A stretch of DNA of 64,000 bases from Ornithodoros turicata (taxonomy: Eukaryota; Arthropoda; Arachnida; Ixodida; Argasidae), in the NCBI RefSeq assembly GCF_037126465.1, contig NC_088201.1, forward strand, positions 140,928,376 through 140,992,375, read 5' to 3'. The position numbers were made by a program, and so were the translations under genes. Shown piece by piece: positions 54,025 through 64,000 of the stretch. Under the pieces are notes generated by a model. That model was not told the origin of the DNA and ran no database searches. It was given only the letters and a program-made list of their open reading frames with translations. Each line of letters starts with the position of its first letter. The first letter of the stretch is position 1.

Positions 54025-54800
54025 ACATCACAACATTTTTCACTCGGATTAGCAATATGAGTGCTGCAGAAAATAATATAAGTACTTTATGTCTAATGAC
54101 ACGGCAAAACACTTTTTTTTCCCGTGAAAGAGTGCTAAATCAGACAGAAACTCTTCTGGCTTGTGACCACTGGGGACAGGTACAGTTTGAAAACATTTCT
54201 CTATGAAGGTTGATACATGTTTTTGCAAGATGCGATTTTCGTTTACAACAATTGTAAGAGGAATGTCGACTTTGTGATTTTTCAGGAAGAATTTTACCGC
54301 AAAACTGGAGCGGGTGGCAGAACGTACACTGTTGCAAAGGGACACAAACTCATTTTCACGTAGAAGCGGACAAAATTGCTTTGGACTTTCCTAAGATTCC
54401 CAGAGAACAGGGGGGATATGTTTATTGAAAAAAAAAAAGAAGTGACGGTTTCAGGACGCTTTCAACGGCTACACCTTTCTTCTCCCCAAAACTACTTAAA
54501 GGGAGCGCCGCGAACTTTGAGGACTTGCCAGTTTGTAGAAGCGCCAAATGAAAAGCGCTAAGTTCGTTCCTTAGAGTTTTTGCAGCAGCGAAATTTCTTT
54601 TTTTCTTGGTGGCAACTCGAGTATGGGATAAGCGGCTAACAATTTGGTCGGTGAAGGTGGAAGCCGTTGCGGCATCACGTAGTTGAGACGAGATTTTAAG
54701 GATACAAACCGCGATATCCAAACAGGACGGCTTGACATTCAGACCGAACTTCGGCCCTTTAGAAAGAACAGCCAAGGTTTAAGTAGACAGACGAGCATTT
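54025..54800 (-). pseudogene. Penelope-like element, N-terminal part of the reverse transcriptase (5' half)
   Basis: The minus strand reads VLSKGPKFGLNVKP near 54770, the usual start of Penelope RTs. It then gives FFLKNHKVDIPLTIVVNENR (54300) and CFAVSLDIKYLYYFLQ near 54070, the first catalytic Asp region, then after a frame change LLIRVKN. The next expected segment is found at 47912 on the same strand, so these are the two parts of one element split by the insertion at 47915-54024. Several A-run frame changes are present. Confidence 0.65.
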
Positions 54801-54899
54801 TCGGGGTTTACGACTCTTGACGACGATCAGAAGTACGTTTTGTCTTACGTTCTGTTACGTACTCTCGTACGTTTTCTCGGGGGAAGTGAAACTTTCAAG

Positions 54900-55960
54900 G
54901 ACGTATGTAAAATGGCAAATCGTGAAGAGAAGACATTTTAGTGCCACTTTAGCTTCTGTACCTGAGTTGCCTTTCACCTCTGAGTTCCCTACACGAAGTA
55001 TCGTCCCCTTCCTTGACTGGAAGCTCTTTTTAGAAGCAACTTTGTGCTGGGATTATGGAAAATATAAACGGAAGCCTGTTTGATCAGCTAGAAGCTGTCA
55101 CTCAAAATCAGTCAAGTTCGGTGTCATTACGGGTGTTCTAACGAATGCTGTCAAAAATAATGTCTGCATCATTTAATGCCTTCAATAGGTCGCTAGTTGA
55201 ACCGGTTACGTGTAGCAGGATACCCAAAGCATATGTTGTCTTAAGGTTTCCCTAAGGCAGTTAAGTGAAAAATCTTGTTCCTCCTACCAACCGCGTTGTA
55301 ATCCCCTATTACCACAATGTGCCTCATAACTTGTTGTGTCTAGCACTGAAGTTGAATGTGGATTTGGTTTTTAAAATGATTTCAGATTGGATGCGTTCAC
55401 CGCCTTTGGCAAGACTGAGTCTCTTTGTAAAAATCACAGGAATCTTTACGTGAAATGTCAGTCCCGTCTTGTCGACGAAATATCCCTGTCCTGTGGGTTC
55501 CCCTATATAGGACAAAGCAAAATATGCTTAAACGACCGCTTTCGTGAGCATGCTTTAAAGGTGAAAAATAAAGATTGCGCTTCGATACTAGTCGAGCACG
55601 TTGATGAATGTAATGGTTGTGTTCCCTTATGGAAAGATACCTTCGTAAGAGCCTTGGAACTCGATCACAGTAAGATACTTTTGAGGGAAACCCTTTGTAT
55701 CCTGACCTGTGGCAATTGTGTCAGCACTGTTTCTGAGAACCTCGGACCTCCTTTGGTGACGTTGCCCCCACCCCCACCGTCACCTTGCTGTTTCTGTATA
55801 TATCTTAAGGTTGCGCATTGAAACCTCAGCTGTGTTTGAGACCTGCGTTTGTGAGCGTCCTGTTTTATTTGTTTTCCCCTAGTCCCGGGTTTTCGTTATG
55901 AATATGTGCCACCAGCTCGCTTGCTTTCGATATTTTTTATCGTTATACTTTCGAGTTCTT
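54900..55960 (+). pseudogene. Penelope-like element, inverted 5'-truncated copy (RT end and GIY-YIG endonuclease)
   Basis: Reads ELPFTSEFPT, FLDWKLFLEATLCWDYGKYK, then at 55387-55821 TAFGKTESLCKNH, CGFPYIGQSKICLNDRFREH (the YIG block followed by R-x-x-EH) and HVDECNGC. It is head to head with the 5' half at 54025-54800 and of the same family. Penelope elements are known for inverted or tandem partial copies of this kind. It retains the nuclease motif that the split copy lacks but has internal stops (for example after YKRKPV) and no RT catalytic boxes. Confidence 0.72.
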
Positions 55961-56124
55961 GACCTTCCTATAGTTAATTCGGATCTTGATCTCACAATGG
56001 GCGATGCAAGACCCCCAGTACACTATTTGGCTATTAGGGGCTGGATACGGGAGATGCTGGAAAAATCCCTGTCAATATCTGATGTGGTGATTTGATCTCG
56101 TAATAAGCTTGCTGAAAGGGGCAG

Positions 56125-56824
56125 TCCAGTAGTTGCTGAGAGGGGCAGTCTGTCGTGCGAAATATATAGAGGAAAATGATCGCTGCCTCTAGTGTCGACG
56201 TCCGTAGCGCACGACATGTGGCGAATTATGTCGGTTGAGCACACCGAGAGGTCCAATACATCGAGTGACGTTGGGGATCGCATGTAAGTTGGCTCTCGAT
56301 TGTTCAGGAGGCACATGTTATTATTCTCCATTGCCTCCAACAACCTTCTTCCCCTACTGTCCGTCCTTCGGCTTCCCCAGGCCGAGTGATGGGCATTGAA
56401 ACCATCCAGCACGAGTGCCGAGGCTTCCAGAGAACCAAGTAAGCGTTCGAGGTCACTCCACGGGACCTGTACTGTGGGACGTATATAGATACTGACGACC
56501 GTTAACAGCATGGGGCCAAGGCGGATCCTGCAGGTGACGTAATCATAAGAGCGATGACGAGCGAGGTCATTACGAACGTATAGCGCTGTTCTGTTATCAG
56601 AGGATGGATGAGATCGATAAACTGTGTATCCATTAACGGAGGTGTGTAGAATCCATGCCGCGTTCGTATACAGCTATGAAAGGGAACTTGTACTGTTGTA
56701 AATGTAATTTAAAATCAGGAAGCTTGCGCAGGCTTCGAGGATTCCACTGCATCGCCATGGCCTTTCTATACAATGGCGTCATGCTGATGCAAAGACAATG
56801 GCTCCAGAACGATTCGAGACCCAA
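56125..56824 (-). pseudogene. I-clade ORF2, endonuclease domain only
   Basis: Frames 56633-56824 (MQWNPRSLRKLPDFKLHLQQ) and 56125-56511 (LLTVVSIYIRPTVQVPWSDL, VLDGFNAHHSAWGS, GSDHFPL) match the first copy. In the catalytic block GDFN the order is DGFN, and a stretch near 56600 is damaged. Confidence 0.75.
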
Positions 56825-57117
56825 TCCTCTATGTCGTAGGGTTTGATCACGACAACTGTGTCAAAGACCTCACCAGGAAATATGCCTCTGGATAGCTCAC
56901 GACGATTCCGAAACAAAGGGTGAACGAGAAGTGGTAAGTAGTTTGGCACCTACAGAGACAAGAAACTGAAACAGACACCGTTACACCGTTATGAGGCCCA
57001 CCGATATTTCGTGCGTTTCGCAGAAAATGTAATTTTCGAAAAGCGCGGGAGCTGTGAGCACACCGCCGCCGCCGCCAACGACGACCAAAAATGGGCCTTC
57101 TCAAAAATGGGCGCGAC

Positions 57118-58666
57118 GGGCTTGGACCTCGCGCAGTTGCGACGCACCAGGAAAAGCTGAGACAATTGCCTTAAGGACAGCGAGTACCGCTGAGAAGAGT
57201 CCCAGAGAAGGCACATCTTCAGGGGCTGATGAGGGTAACTGTCTCCTTGTGCCTGCTGGTTGCGTCACACTAACGTAAGTATGTGCGTCACACTGGTGTG
57301 AGGAGACGCTGGGTGGCTGCTTGTGATGGGCTTAGCCGCGGTTGTGTTCAGCGACCCTAGTTCACCTCGTGCAGATCGAGGGGATAGTGCTGGAAATCCT
57401 TGTGCATTTGTATCAGACGGGAGTGTGGCACTACCACTCGTAGAAGCGTCAGACGGAAGTCGTAGTGTCCGGTCTTGGTGCCTTTTGGTGGCGGTGGTCT
57501 TCACAGGACATAAAGAGAATGATACGGGATTGGATTGCTGGATTTGCAGTTAGCACACTTTGGCTCTCTTTTATTGTTGCAGACTGATCTGTGGTGAGGC
57601 CCGCCGCATGTGCCACACCATGTAGAACCTCGGCAGTTTCGTGCAATATGGCCAAATCGTTGGCAGTTATAGCACTGCATGGAGCCTTCTATGTACTCTT
57701 GGACTGTGAAGGTCTGAAATCCGAGGGCAATTCCGTGGGGAAAACGGATAGTAGGTTCAAAAGTGAGGATAACGCTCCGTAACGGGGTAAACACATCACT
57801 GCCATCTTCTGCCATGTAATGCACAACCTGTCGCCGTGCAGATAAAACCCCTCCATCTTTGAGGTAGAGCACCATGTCGTCGTTCGAATACTCTGTGGGA
57901 ACATCATATATCTTGCCCATATTTCTGGCATACGATTGGGGTATTGATGGTACCACCGGAATCCCAGCTAAGCACTTAGCTGACAGAAGGCTGCTGGTAG
58001 CTGCTTCGGACCGTACCGAGACGAAGAGAGAACCATCTCGGTGGAAACCGTGGTGCATAACCTGTTATTGGGCTAGGTAGCCGTATATCACTAGCGAACA
58101 CATTAGGATTCACCTTCCAGAAGTGCTAGTCACTAGTTGCTGGTCGAAACAGTAGGCAATACCGCCGGCTCGGTTCTTCCTGTAGTTGACAGCGGTGAAC
58201 GGGTCATGAAAAGAAGTCATGGATGCAACCCGAAGCAGGGAAATAAACAACAGACCAATTTCAAAAAGACTGAGGACAAAAGACTGAGAAAATTTTGTCT
58301 GTTGTTTATTTCCCTGCATCGGGTTGCATCCTTGTCATCGTGAACCAGCTTGTCTGCGCCCTTTCTCTGTTGTCGATGAAAATAAGTGACGAGGTTGCCA
58401 TCGTTCATCTCACCTGTCTGCTGAGGAGCTGCCGGTACCAAAGTGTCCATGGTGTTATCGCGAACAGTCACGGCCTGTGGATTGTTGGGATCACCAGAGG
58501 AAGGGCTCCCTACCCGTTGTCGTTTGGCGGAGCTGGCGGAGACCTGTTGACCTGTGGGAAGTGTCATACAGGCGTTGGACCTCCCGTCCAGATTACGGCG
58601 GGAGGTCTGTGAAACATTAGTTCGCTCCTTGCAAAAGGCTCCGAAAAAGTCTAAGGGCCCCTCCAA
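57118..58666 (-). pseudogene. I-clade ORF1 (gag-like), broken
   Basis: Starts MEGPLDFFGAFCKERT at 58666, reaches DGNLVTYFH, is interrupted by the hairpin insertion, and resumes with TSFHDPFTAVNYRKNRAGG. The knuckles CYNCQRFGHIARNC and CGTCGGPHHRSVC are kept. It gives the family's true gag N-terminus. Confidence 0.75.
58218..58375. mobile_element. 158-bp hairpin insertion in gag with target duplication
   Basis: An imperfect 12-bp direct repeat, ATGAAAAGAAGT (58206-58217) and ATGAAAATAAGT (58376-58387), flanks it, and gag reads through if it is removed. Inside, 58221-58331 is a hairpin with arms starting GGATGCAACCCGAAGCAGGG. A 40-bp tail follows on one side only. The duplication length suits a retroposed short element. 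Confidence 0.7.
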
Positions 58667-58670
58667 TGGT

Positions 58671-60167
58671 TATCGTCGTTGCTGCTTCGTTGCTGCTTGA
58701 TGAAGTGCAGATCCTGTACAAAGGAGTGCAAAGTACCATATTAACCAGACTTTTTCGAAACCAAATTGCTCCACAGTACTCAGACCATGCCTATTGATAA
58801 ACCTCCAACACGTGAATAATATTAACCCCTTTGCAGCATTCTGTAAAAGCTCAGAGGTATTGAACATTGATATTGTAATTATTTAAGTGCTTTTTATGTC
58901 AATCGTGTAAAAGACAACCATTTTTGCAGTTTGCATCATTTTACGAAATATAATCATCCATAATGGCGAAAACTGATTATTGATCGCAACCATATGGAAT
59001 TGGTGGGACCAATGCGTTCCGAGGTATTAAGATTCACTAGTAAGATGGGACATGCAGGGGGAAGGAAAATATAGTCTGGATTAAAGGTAGTGACATGTTG
59101 CAAGAATTCGTCCCAAGAATGGAAACTTTGTATAGAACATCACATGGCAATGATACAGAACATACCACATTGTTTGCACACAGAACAATATCTAAGATTG
59201 TGTACTCTGCACTGTAAGTGAAATTTGAAAATGCGTGTAAGGCAATCTAGCTAACATATTTCTGAATAAAACATACACTTAAGTTCGACAGGGCCTTCAG
59301 ATTATAGGACACCCTGTGCAAATAAAGTAATATCACACACTGCTGAGCTTGCACAGCTTAGCGCTGGCGAACAGGAAACTGTTCTGAAAGCTTCGTTTCA
59401 GTCAATATGAAATCGTAACGCTTGCAGTCATAGGCTTGCAATAACTTGTTCATTTGTTGTACTAATGCATCGATAATAAGTCCTTGAGCAAGATTTCGTC
59501 AAAGCATTTTTGATCAAGTCCTTTTCACTAACTTATGGTGACATGCTTTGAATGCTTTGTTTGAGAAATTCTCTGGTAAGTTTTCTATTTGGTTTCCCAT
59601 ACCCCCAGTATAACCCAATTATCGAGGTGGCATGCGGAAAGGTCCACATCAAGAGGGAGCTCTTTCACGACCACCAACACTAGAGCAGAAACACATATGA
59701 GACATTGCAAATCTAGCAGGCTGGATTTAACACGCCACAACTCTTACTCTTCCTTTTGTGTAGAAACCGATAACGCCAGCTTTCATCTAATCCCCAACAG
59801 AGATCTTTGGCCAGAGGGCTATTTGTTCCATGTATTTTGTGACAGTATTCCTTCACTGGAGCCTACTGTAAGTGCTACTACTTTATCTGTACATTCGGCA
59901 TCACTAACATGTTTTCTGTATATTATCAGAACGGTAGAGGTCTCCGCACAAGCAAAGAGTATTCTCAGCTAACCTAGTGGTTTCCATTACGATATTATAT
60001 ATATATTACCGAAACTTAGTTGCATTCACATTTTGTTAGTTCCGATTAGTTTGGTATCGAATATCACGTCTTCCGACGTGACAGAGATTGTGGCTCATTG
60101 GGTGTACAAGTTTGTGGGGATGTCCTTATCTCTGTTATGCATGTGTTCCTACTACCTCGAAAGTAAT
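58671..60167. other. Anonymous intergenic DNA
   Basis: No gene recognised; the frame at 59589-59972 has no domain. Confidence 0.4.
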
Positions 60168-61640
60168 CACTAGAGCGCAAATCCCTCGGCAAATGCCTAT
60201 TTTTCTTTGTGTGGTTGTAATACGGCGTTATCAATAGAGGAGCACGACGTGGGTGCTGAGGAACCTCGTGTATCGATTTGATGGTGCCTATAAATGCCTA
60301 TTCCAGCATTAGTGCCTATTTTGGCAAAGATGCCAAAAAGTCCGATTACACATTGAAAAATGCCTTTAACAGGCATGCCTTTAATGCCCTTTTTTTAGGC
60401 GACAGGTCAAAAGGACTCATGCGCTCTGACCCCAGCAGCGCTGTCGGACATTCCCACCAACACGATCTCGATCAGCATCGCCATCGCCGCTCCGATCATT
60501 CCCGTCACCTCTCATCGTCATCACTCATCATTGTCACCACTCATATTAGACCACCTAGCTATGGGGTAGCGTTCCACTCCTAGACTGGAAAACTTCCCCA
60601 CTTCATCATCAGAATAAATATGTTGTTGTTATAGCCTTTAACAGCTCTAAGGCGGTGGCGAAACTTCGTTGCCAGGTGAAATTGACGTTAGTCATGTCGC
60701 ATATCCTTTTGAAGCCATCGATCGCTTGAAAGACGCGAGTAATCTCGACGGGGCTGAAATGTAAAGCGGATAATGGAAAATATCTTACTCTGTACAGTCG
60801 CTCGTTCTTTCTCTACCTTCTAGCATTGTGTGGTTTTGCACGTCGTAATTGTAAAATATAGGCATCTTTTGTAACACTGTTGTCGGGTGTGGGATGAATG
60901 GGACGAATGAGGCACAGCACAGGCACGGTACTATCCCTACAGTTTCGTAACGTGAGGAAACTGAACTCCTCGCAGGCAGTCGGGGCCAGAGTGGAGTTTC
61001 TAGTCCACTATAGCCATAAGTACACGAGCGAAAGCGACACTATGTCTTGTATAAGCAGACTTGATACCCCATATTTGCCTGCTATTGCCAGTCTTGTGGT
61101 AATGCTGAAAACAAAATGTAGAAGGTGAAGCTCATACGGTTCTAGGACCAAGAAATTTGCACGTTAGACTAAGGCTTTCGATGCTCCAAGCCCATCTCGC
61201 ATAGCGCCAGTACGCTGCCCACGACAAGCCCTTCTGAGAAGTGTTGTTAAACGGGTGGCAATGACTAGAAGCCTTGTGACCACAGTAGGATGGCTAAGCG
61301 TTGCATTTCGTGCAGCAAAAAGGTTAGAAAAACAGTCACAACTCTAACGAAAGAAGGAAGTCACTATGCTTTGTTGTGTTTCTCGTTTCTCTGTGTTCCA
61401 GTCTCAGAACATCAATTTCCATCGTCACAACTCTCATTTATCACATTGTTCTTGCATATGTAACTGATTTATTCACTTTGTTTTTGCAGTTTCAGAGCTA
61501 CAGACATAAAAAATTGCAAACTGATTGTGTCTATAATGCCATTTTTAGGGCCTAAATGGGTTTTTTGCGCCTTTTATAGTTGAAAAAAAAAGTTTTTTTC
61601 GTGCTTAAAATTCCATGCTCTAGCAATCACGAGCCTGTTT
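60168..61640. other. Anonymous DNA with repeated TGCCTAT words and an I-element scrap
   Basis: AAATGCCTATTTT-like words cluster at 60200-60395 and again, inverted or degenerate, near 61540-61600. CTAGAGC at 60172 and GCTCTAG near 61617 could be ends of a hAT-like element, but I find no clean target duplication. Confidence 0.3.
60555..60630 (+). mobile_element. I-clade 3' UTR fragment
   Basis: TATGGGGTAGCGTTCC, GGAAAACTTCCCCA and AATAAATATGTTGTTGTT line up with the 3' UTR of the 48854-53893 element, at lower similarity than 6512-6619. Confidence 0.6.
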
Positions 61641-61729
61641 GGGTCGAAATACCACTTCATAGTAATAACTGTATCATTGGGAACTGTTACCTTCAACCCA
61701 AATATTATATCTGACAATCAGGCTATTCT

Positions 61730-62020
61730 GAATTGTCACTTTTTGCTGTTTAGTGATTTTAATTGTGCGATGTCGATTGCTTAAACTTTAGTTATAGGAG
61801 AACATTTGGTGAACTCCGGCTCAAGGTCTCTTATCTCCTTGAGTGTCTCGATTACCATTGTCTTCTGTCACATATATTTAACAACTGCACCTCCAACACA
61901 GTGGATTTGGTAATTAGCAACTTTTATATGAAAGACATAATAACCGTTCTTATGTTACGTTGGTCTGGCAGACCTTTCCTTTTAATAAATGTATATTCCC
62001 CCACATAATAACCACTTCAA
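61730..62020 (+). pseudogene. Jockey-like retrotransposon, end of endonuclease
   Basis: LNFSYRRTFGELRLKVSYLL then HIFNNCTSNTVDLVISNF, the pattern before the end of Jockey/CR1-type endonucleases (pT...-x-LDLvxsN). The GDFN block just upstream reads SDFNC with a frame change. Confidence 0.55.
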
Positions 62021-62023
62021 TAA

Positions 62024-62215
62024 TGACAGAAGGAAGTCACTGAAAAGCTAGCCAGCTGTAGTGGTTTGTTTGTCCCTTCAGATGACGCACCCATGGTATA
62101 GGAAGGGGAGGTATGTTAGCTTATTTGGTAAGTTCTCTGGACGGGTAATCAAGGAGATGTGGGTTCGAGTCTTACAGCTGGCCAACATTTTCAGTGACTT
62201 CCTTCTTTTGTCATG
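62024..62215 (+). mobile_element. SINE-like unit with inverted ends, inserted in the Jockey-like element
   Basis: GACAGAAGGAAGTCACTGAAAA at the left and TTTTCAGTGACTTCCTTCTT at the right are inverted repeats. Between them, 62104-62190 has tRNA-like promoter boxes: TTAGCTTATTTGG (box A) and GGTTCGAGTC (box B). A related fragment is at 4425-4512. The pieces of the Jockey-like element lie on both sides. Confidence 0.5.
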
Positions 62216-62429
62216 AATTTTTTAGGTACTGAAGGCTATGTATTTGTCTTTTCTATCGGTTCCAGCCTCAGAATATCAATTCCCATTATAACCACTTCCT
62301 CACAAATATCATCTACCCTCGATCACTGTTTTTCCCCTTATCGCTAATCGACGATATCCAGAGGTCAGAAACGGCTATGAGTACAGTAGGGGCGACTACT
62401 TATAGCTGTGCAGATTTTATGCCAACGCT

Positions 62430-64000
62430 GACTGCTCTCCAGTAACAAACGCTGATGACATTAATATTGCCACAGCTAATCTTACCAGCTTAGTTATTGA
62501 TAGCACCGACAGATTTATTCCAAAATGTAAAGTCAGATTGAGAAGATACTCTTACTGGTTTTCTCGGAAACTAAGATTCCTCATGCGCAGGAAGCTTCAT
62601 TTTCACAACAAATAGGTCACTATGGGCAGTCACTATTGGCACAATAAATTTTCAGTTGTTTGTCGTCAAATAAAAAGGTTATATAGACGAGATTTATAAA
62701 AGTGTGGGACATCTGTAGGGGGTTCGCTTGACAGAAATCCTAAAAAGTTCCGGAGATATGTTAAAATCAAAATGTCACCTGATTCCTGTTGTATGTGTCC
62801 GTTAGAAAGCCAATGTCCCTGTGACTCACTCCGTTGAAGTTGCCAATGCATTTGCTAACCAGTTTGCTGAAGTAATTTGAACAAAGCAAAACTCCCCTTG
62901 CAGTTTTGTAAAGTGTACATCTGGCATTCTGACTTCTCTTACACTGTCACACATTTACAAAACTGAGTCAGATGTTTATTTCGCTATAAAAGGCTTAAAG
63001 GGCAACACAAGTTGTTGTTTTCAGCAAGATACCAACTTCATTGTGAAAGGTTGTGCCTTCAGTGTTTTCCTCTACTAGCAACTGTATTTAATAGTGAAAA
63101 TGTATGTTCCCACCGTTATGGGGAAAAATATATTATTCTTATATATGAATCTGAATCGCACAATTCTTTGGCACACTATCGGCTGATGTCACTCTTTTCG
63201 TTTCTCGAAAGTCTTCAAAAAGGTAACATTCATCCACCTCTTGCCATTTTTTAAATATTTGCTGTAAGCTACCCAGCATGGCTTTACTTGTGGTAGAGCA
63301 GTAGAAACAAACTTGGTCACTTTCCTTAATTATACGGGACAATGAGTAGCATCAGTTGATACTATTTATTTTTATTTTTCGAAGGGCTTGAGTTTGGTTT
63401 GTCACCCATTGTTATTATGTACATTGTCACTCTATATGGTATTAGTAATCCGCTTTGCTCATAGTTGCTCATAGCCTCTTATCTCTCAGATTGAATGTTG
63501 TTCGTGTCAACGGTTATTCATGATCTCATAATGTATCCACAGGTGTACCACTTAGGCCACTTACCTTTTAACATCTTTGTGACTGACCTGCCAATTTGTG
63601 TGAAAAATTCAGATGTTCTTCAATAAGTTGATGACCTGAAGCTGTTTAGAGAAATTTCATGCTGTAGGGATTGTATATTGCTCCAGGATGATATTACTTC
63701 TCTTATTGAGGGGTACTATAATCACTTACTCACACTTAATGATGGTATGACACTCATGATTTCATTCACAAGGAAAATTAATTGGATTACTCAAAAATAC
63801 TAGCTTTCGACTTTAACAATTCTACGTGTCGATGTTATTTGTGATCCCAGCGTTCATCTGGAACACTCCTTATCTTTTGTTCACCATGTCAGCAAAGTAG
63901 CATCTGCAGCGATGAGAAACCTTGGTGTTATTGCCGACATTTCGAAATTATTCTCGAGTCATTCTTGCTTCTTACATCTGTACTTCACTTTGGTTGTGGC
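62430..64000 (+). pseudogene. Jockey-like retrotransposon, reverse transcriptase remnant, cut by window end
   Basis: In changing frames: YSYWFSRKLRFLMRRKLHFH (62550; the Y-x-W-F-s-x-x-L block before RT), HYRLMSLFSFLESLQK (63175), QHGFTCGRAVETNLVTF (63270), HLGHLPFNIFVTDLPICVK (63550), VDDLKLFREISC (63630; the catalytic Y-x-DD box as VDD), LTLNDGMTLMISFTRK and MRNLGVIADISKLFSSHS (63910). The order is that of a Jockey/CR1-type RT. Many stops. It continues beyond the window. Confidence 0.7.

Larger units (their letters stand above)
56118..58670 (-). mobile_element. Second copy of the I-clade element, 3'-deleted and interrupted
   Basis: On the minus strand it has gag from 58666 (including the N-terminus missing in the first copy), the three zinc knuckles, and pol up to the end of the endonuclease (SDHFPLYISHDRLPLSA). 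It stops near 56118; RT, RNase H and 3' UTR are gone. It carries two insertions: a hairpin unit at 58218-58375 in gag, and about 290 bp of unrelated sequence at 56829-57117 between gag and pol. Frame breaks occur throughout. Confidence 0.8.

Noticed and set aside
54025..55960. Twin-priming inversion of one Penelope copy
   Set aside because: The minus-strand 5' half continues on the same strand at 47912-46610, so it belongs to that element. The plus-strand part is a separate truncated copy placed head to head.
60168..61640. hAT-like element with CTAGAGC/GCTCTAG ends
   Set aside because: Ends match only weakly and no 8-bp target duplication is visible.

Overview
This is eukaryotic intergenic DNA, most likely from an arthropod and probably a chelicerate such as a tick. 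The I-clade, L1/Tx1-like and Penelope-like proteins read like those common in tick genomes, but that is a judgement of style, not a database match. I see no bacterial operons, no CRISPR array, no rRNA or canonical tRNA, and no convincing intact host gene. Almost everything recognisable is a mobile element or a decayed piece of one.

Layout. 1-9261: mostly anonymous DNA with a palindromic repeat (1284-1706), an inverted-repeat-bounded Penelope endonuclease fragment with a hammerhead-like motif (3396-3846), a tRNA-like SINE fragment and a 3' scrap of an I-clade element. 9262-13412: a rearranged AT-rich foldback element. 13413-19785: anonymous DNA with a Tigger/pogo-like MITE (15901-16616) and a CpG-rich stretch. 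19786-37310: a decayed L1/Tx1-like retrotransposon on the minus strand, split by an 11,032-bp near-perfect palindrome (24151-35182). An 872-bp piece of the retrotransposon is directly repeated on both sides of the palindrome. 37311-44869: anonymous DNA plus degenerate arrays and a P-element/THAP9-like transposase pseudogene. 44870-45829: a hAT element with a perfect 8-bp target duplication. 46610-55960: a Penelope-like element on the minus strand, opened by an RNase H-bearing I-clade fragment, which is itself opened by a 5'-truncated I-clade retrotransposon with an unbroken 1,222-codon pol. 56118-58670: a second, broken copy of that I family. 58671-64000: anonymous DNA, a SINE-like insert and a decayed Jockey-like element running off the window.

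The main candidate for something new is the palindromic element. Two diverged copies lie about 11 kb apart. Both fold back around the same central spacer, both carry the same small ORF once per arm, and both have subterminal copies of a short motif, so the palindrome looks like a property of the family rather than an assembly accident. I cannot place it in a known class. A foldback-type DNA transposon or an integrated genome dimer of a hairpin-ended linear virus are the two models I would test first.
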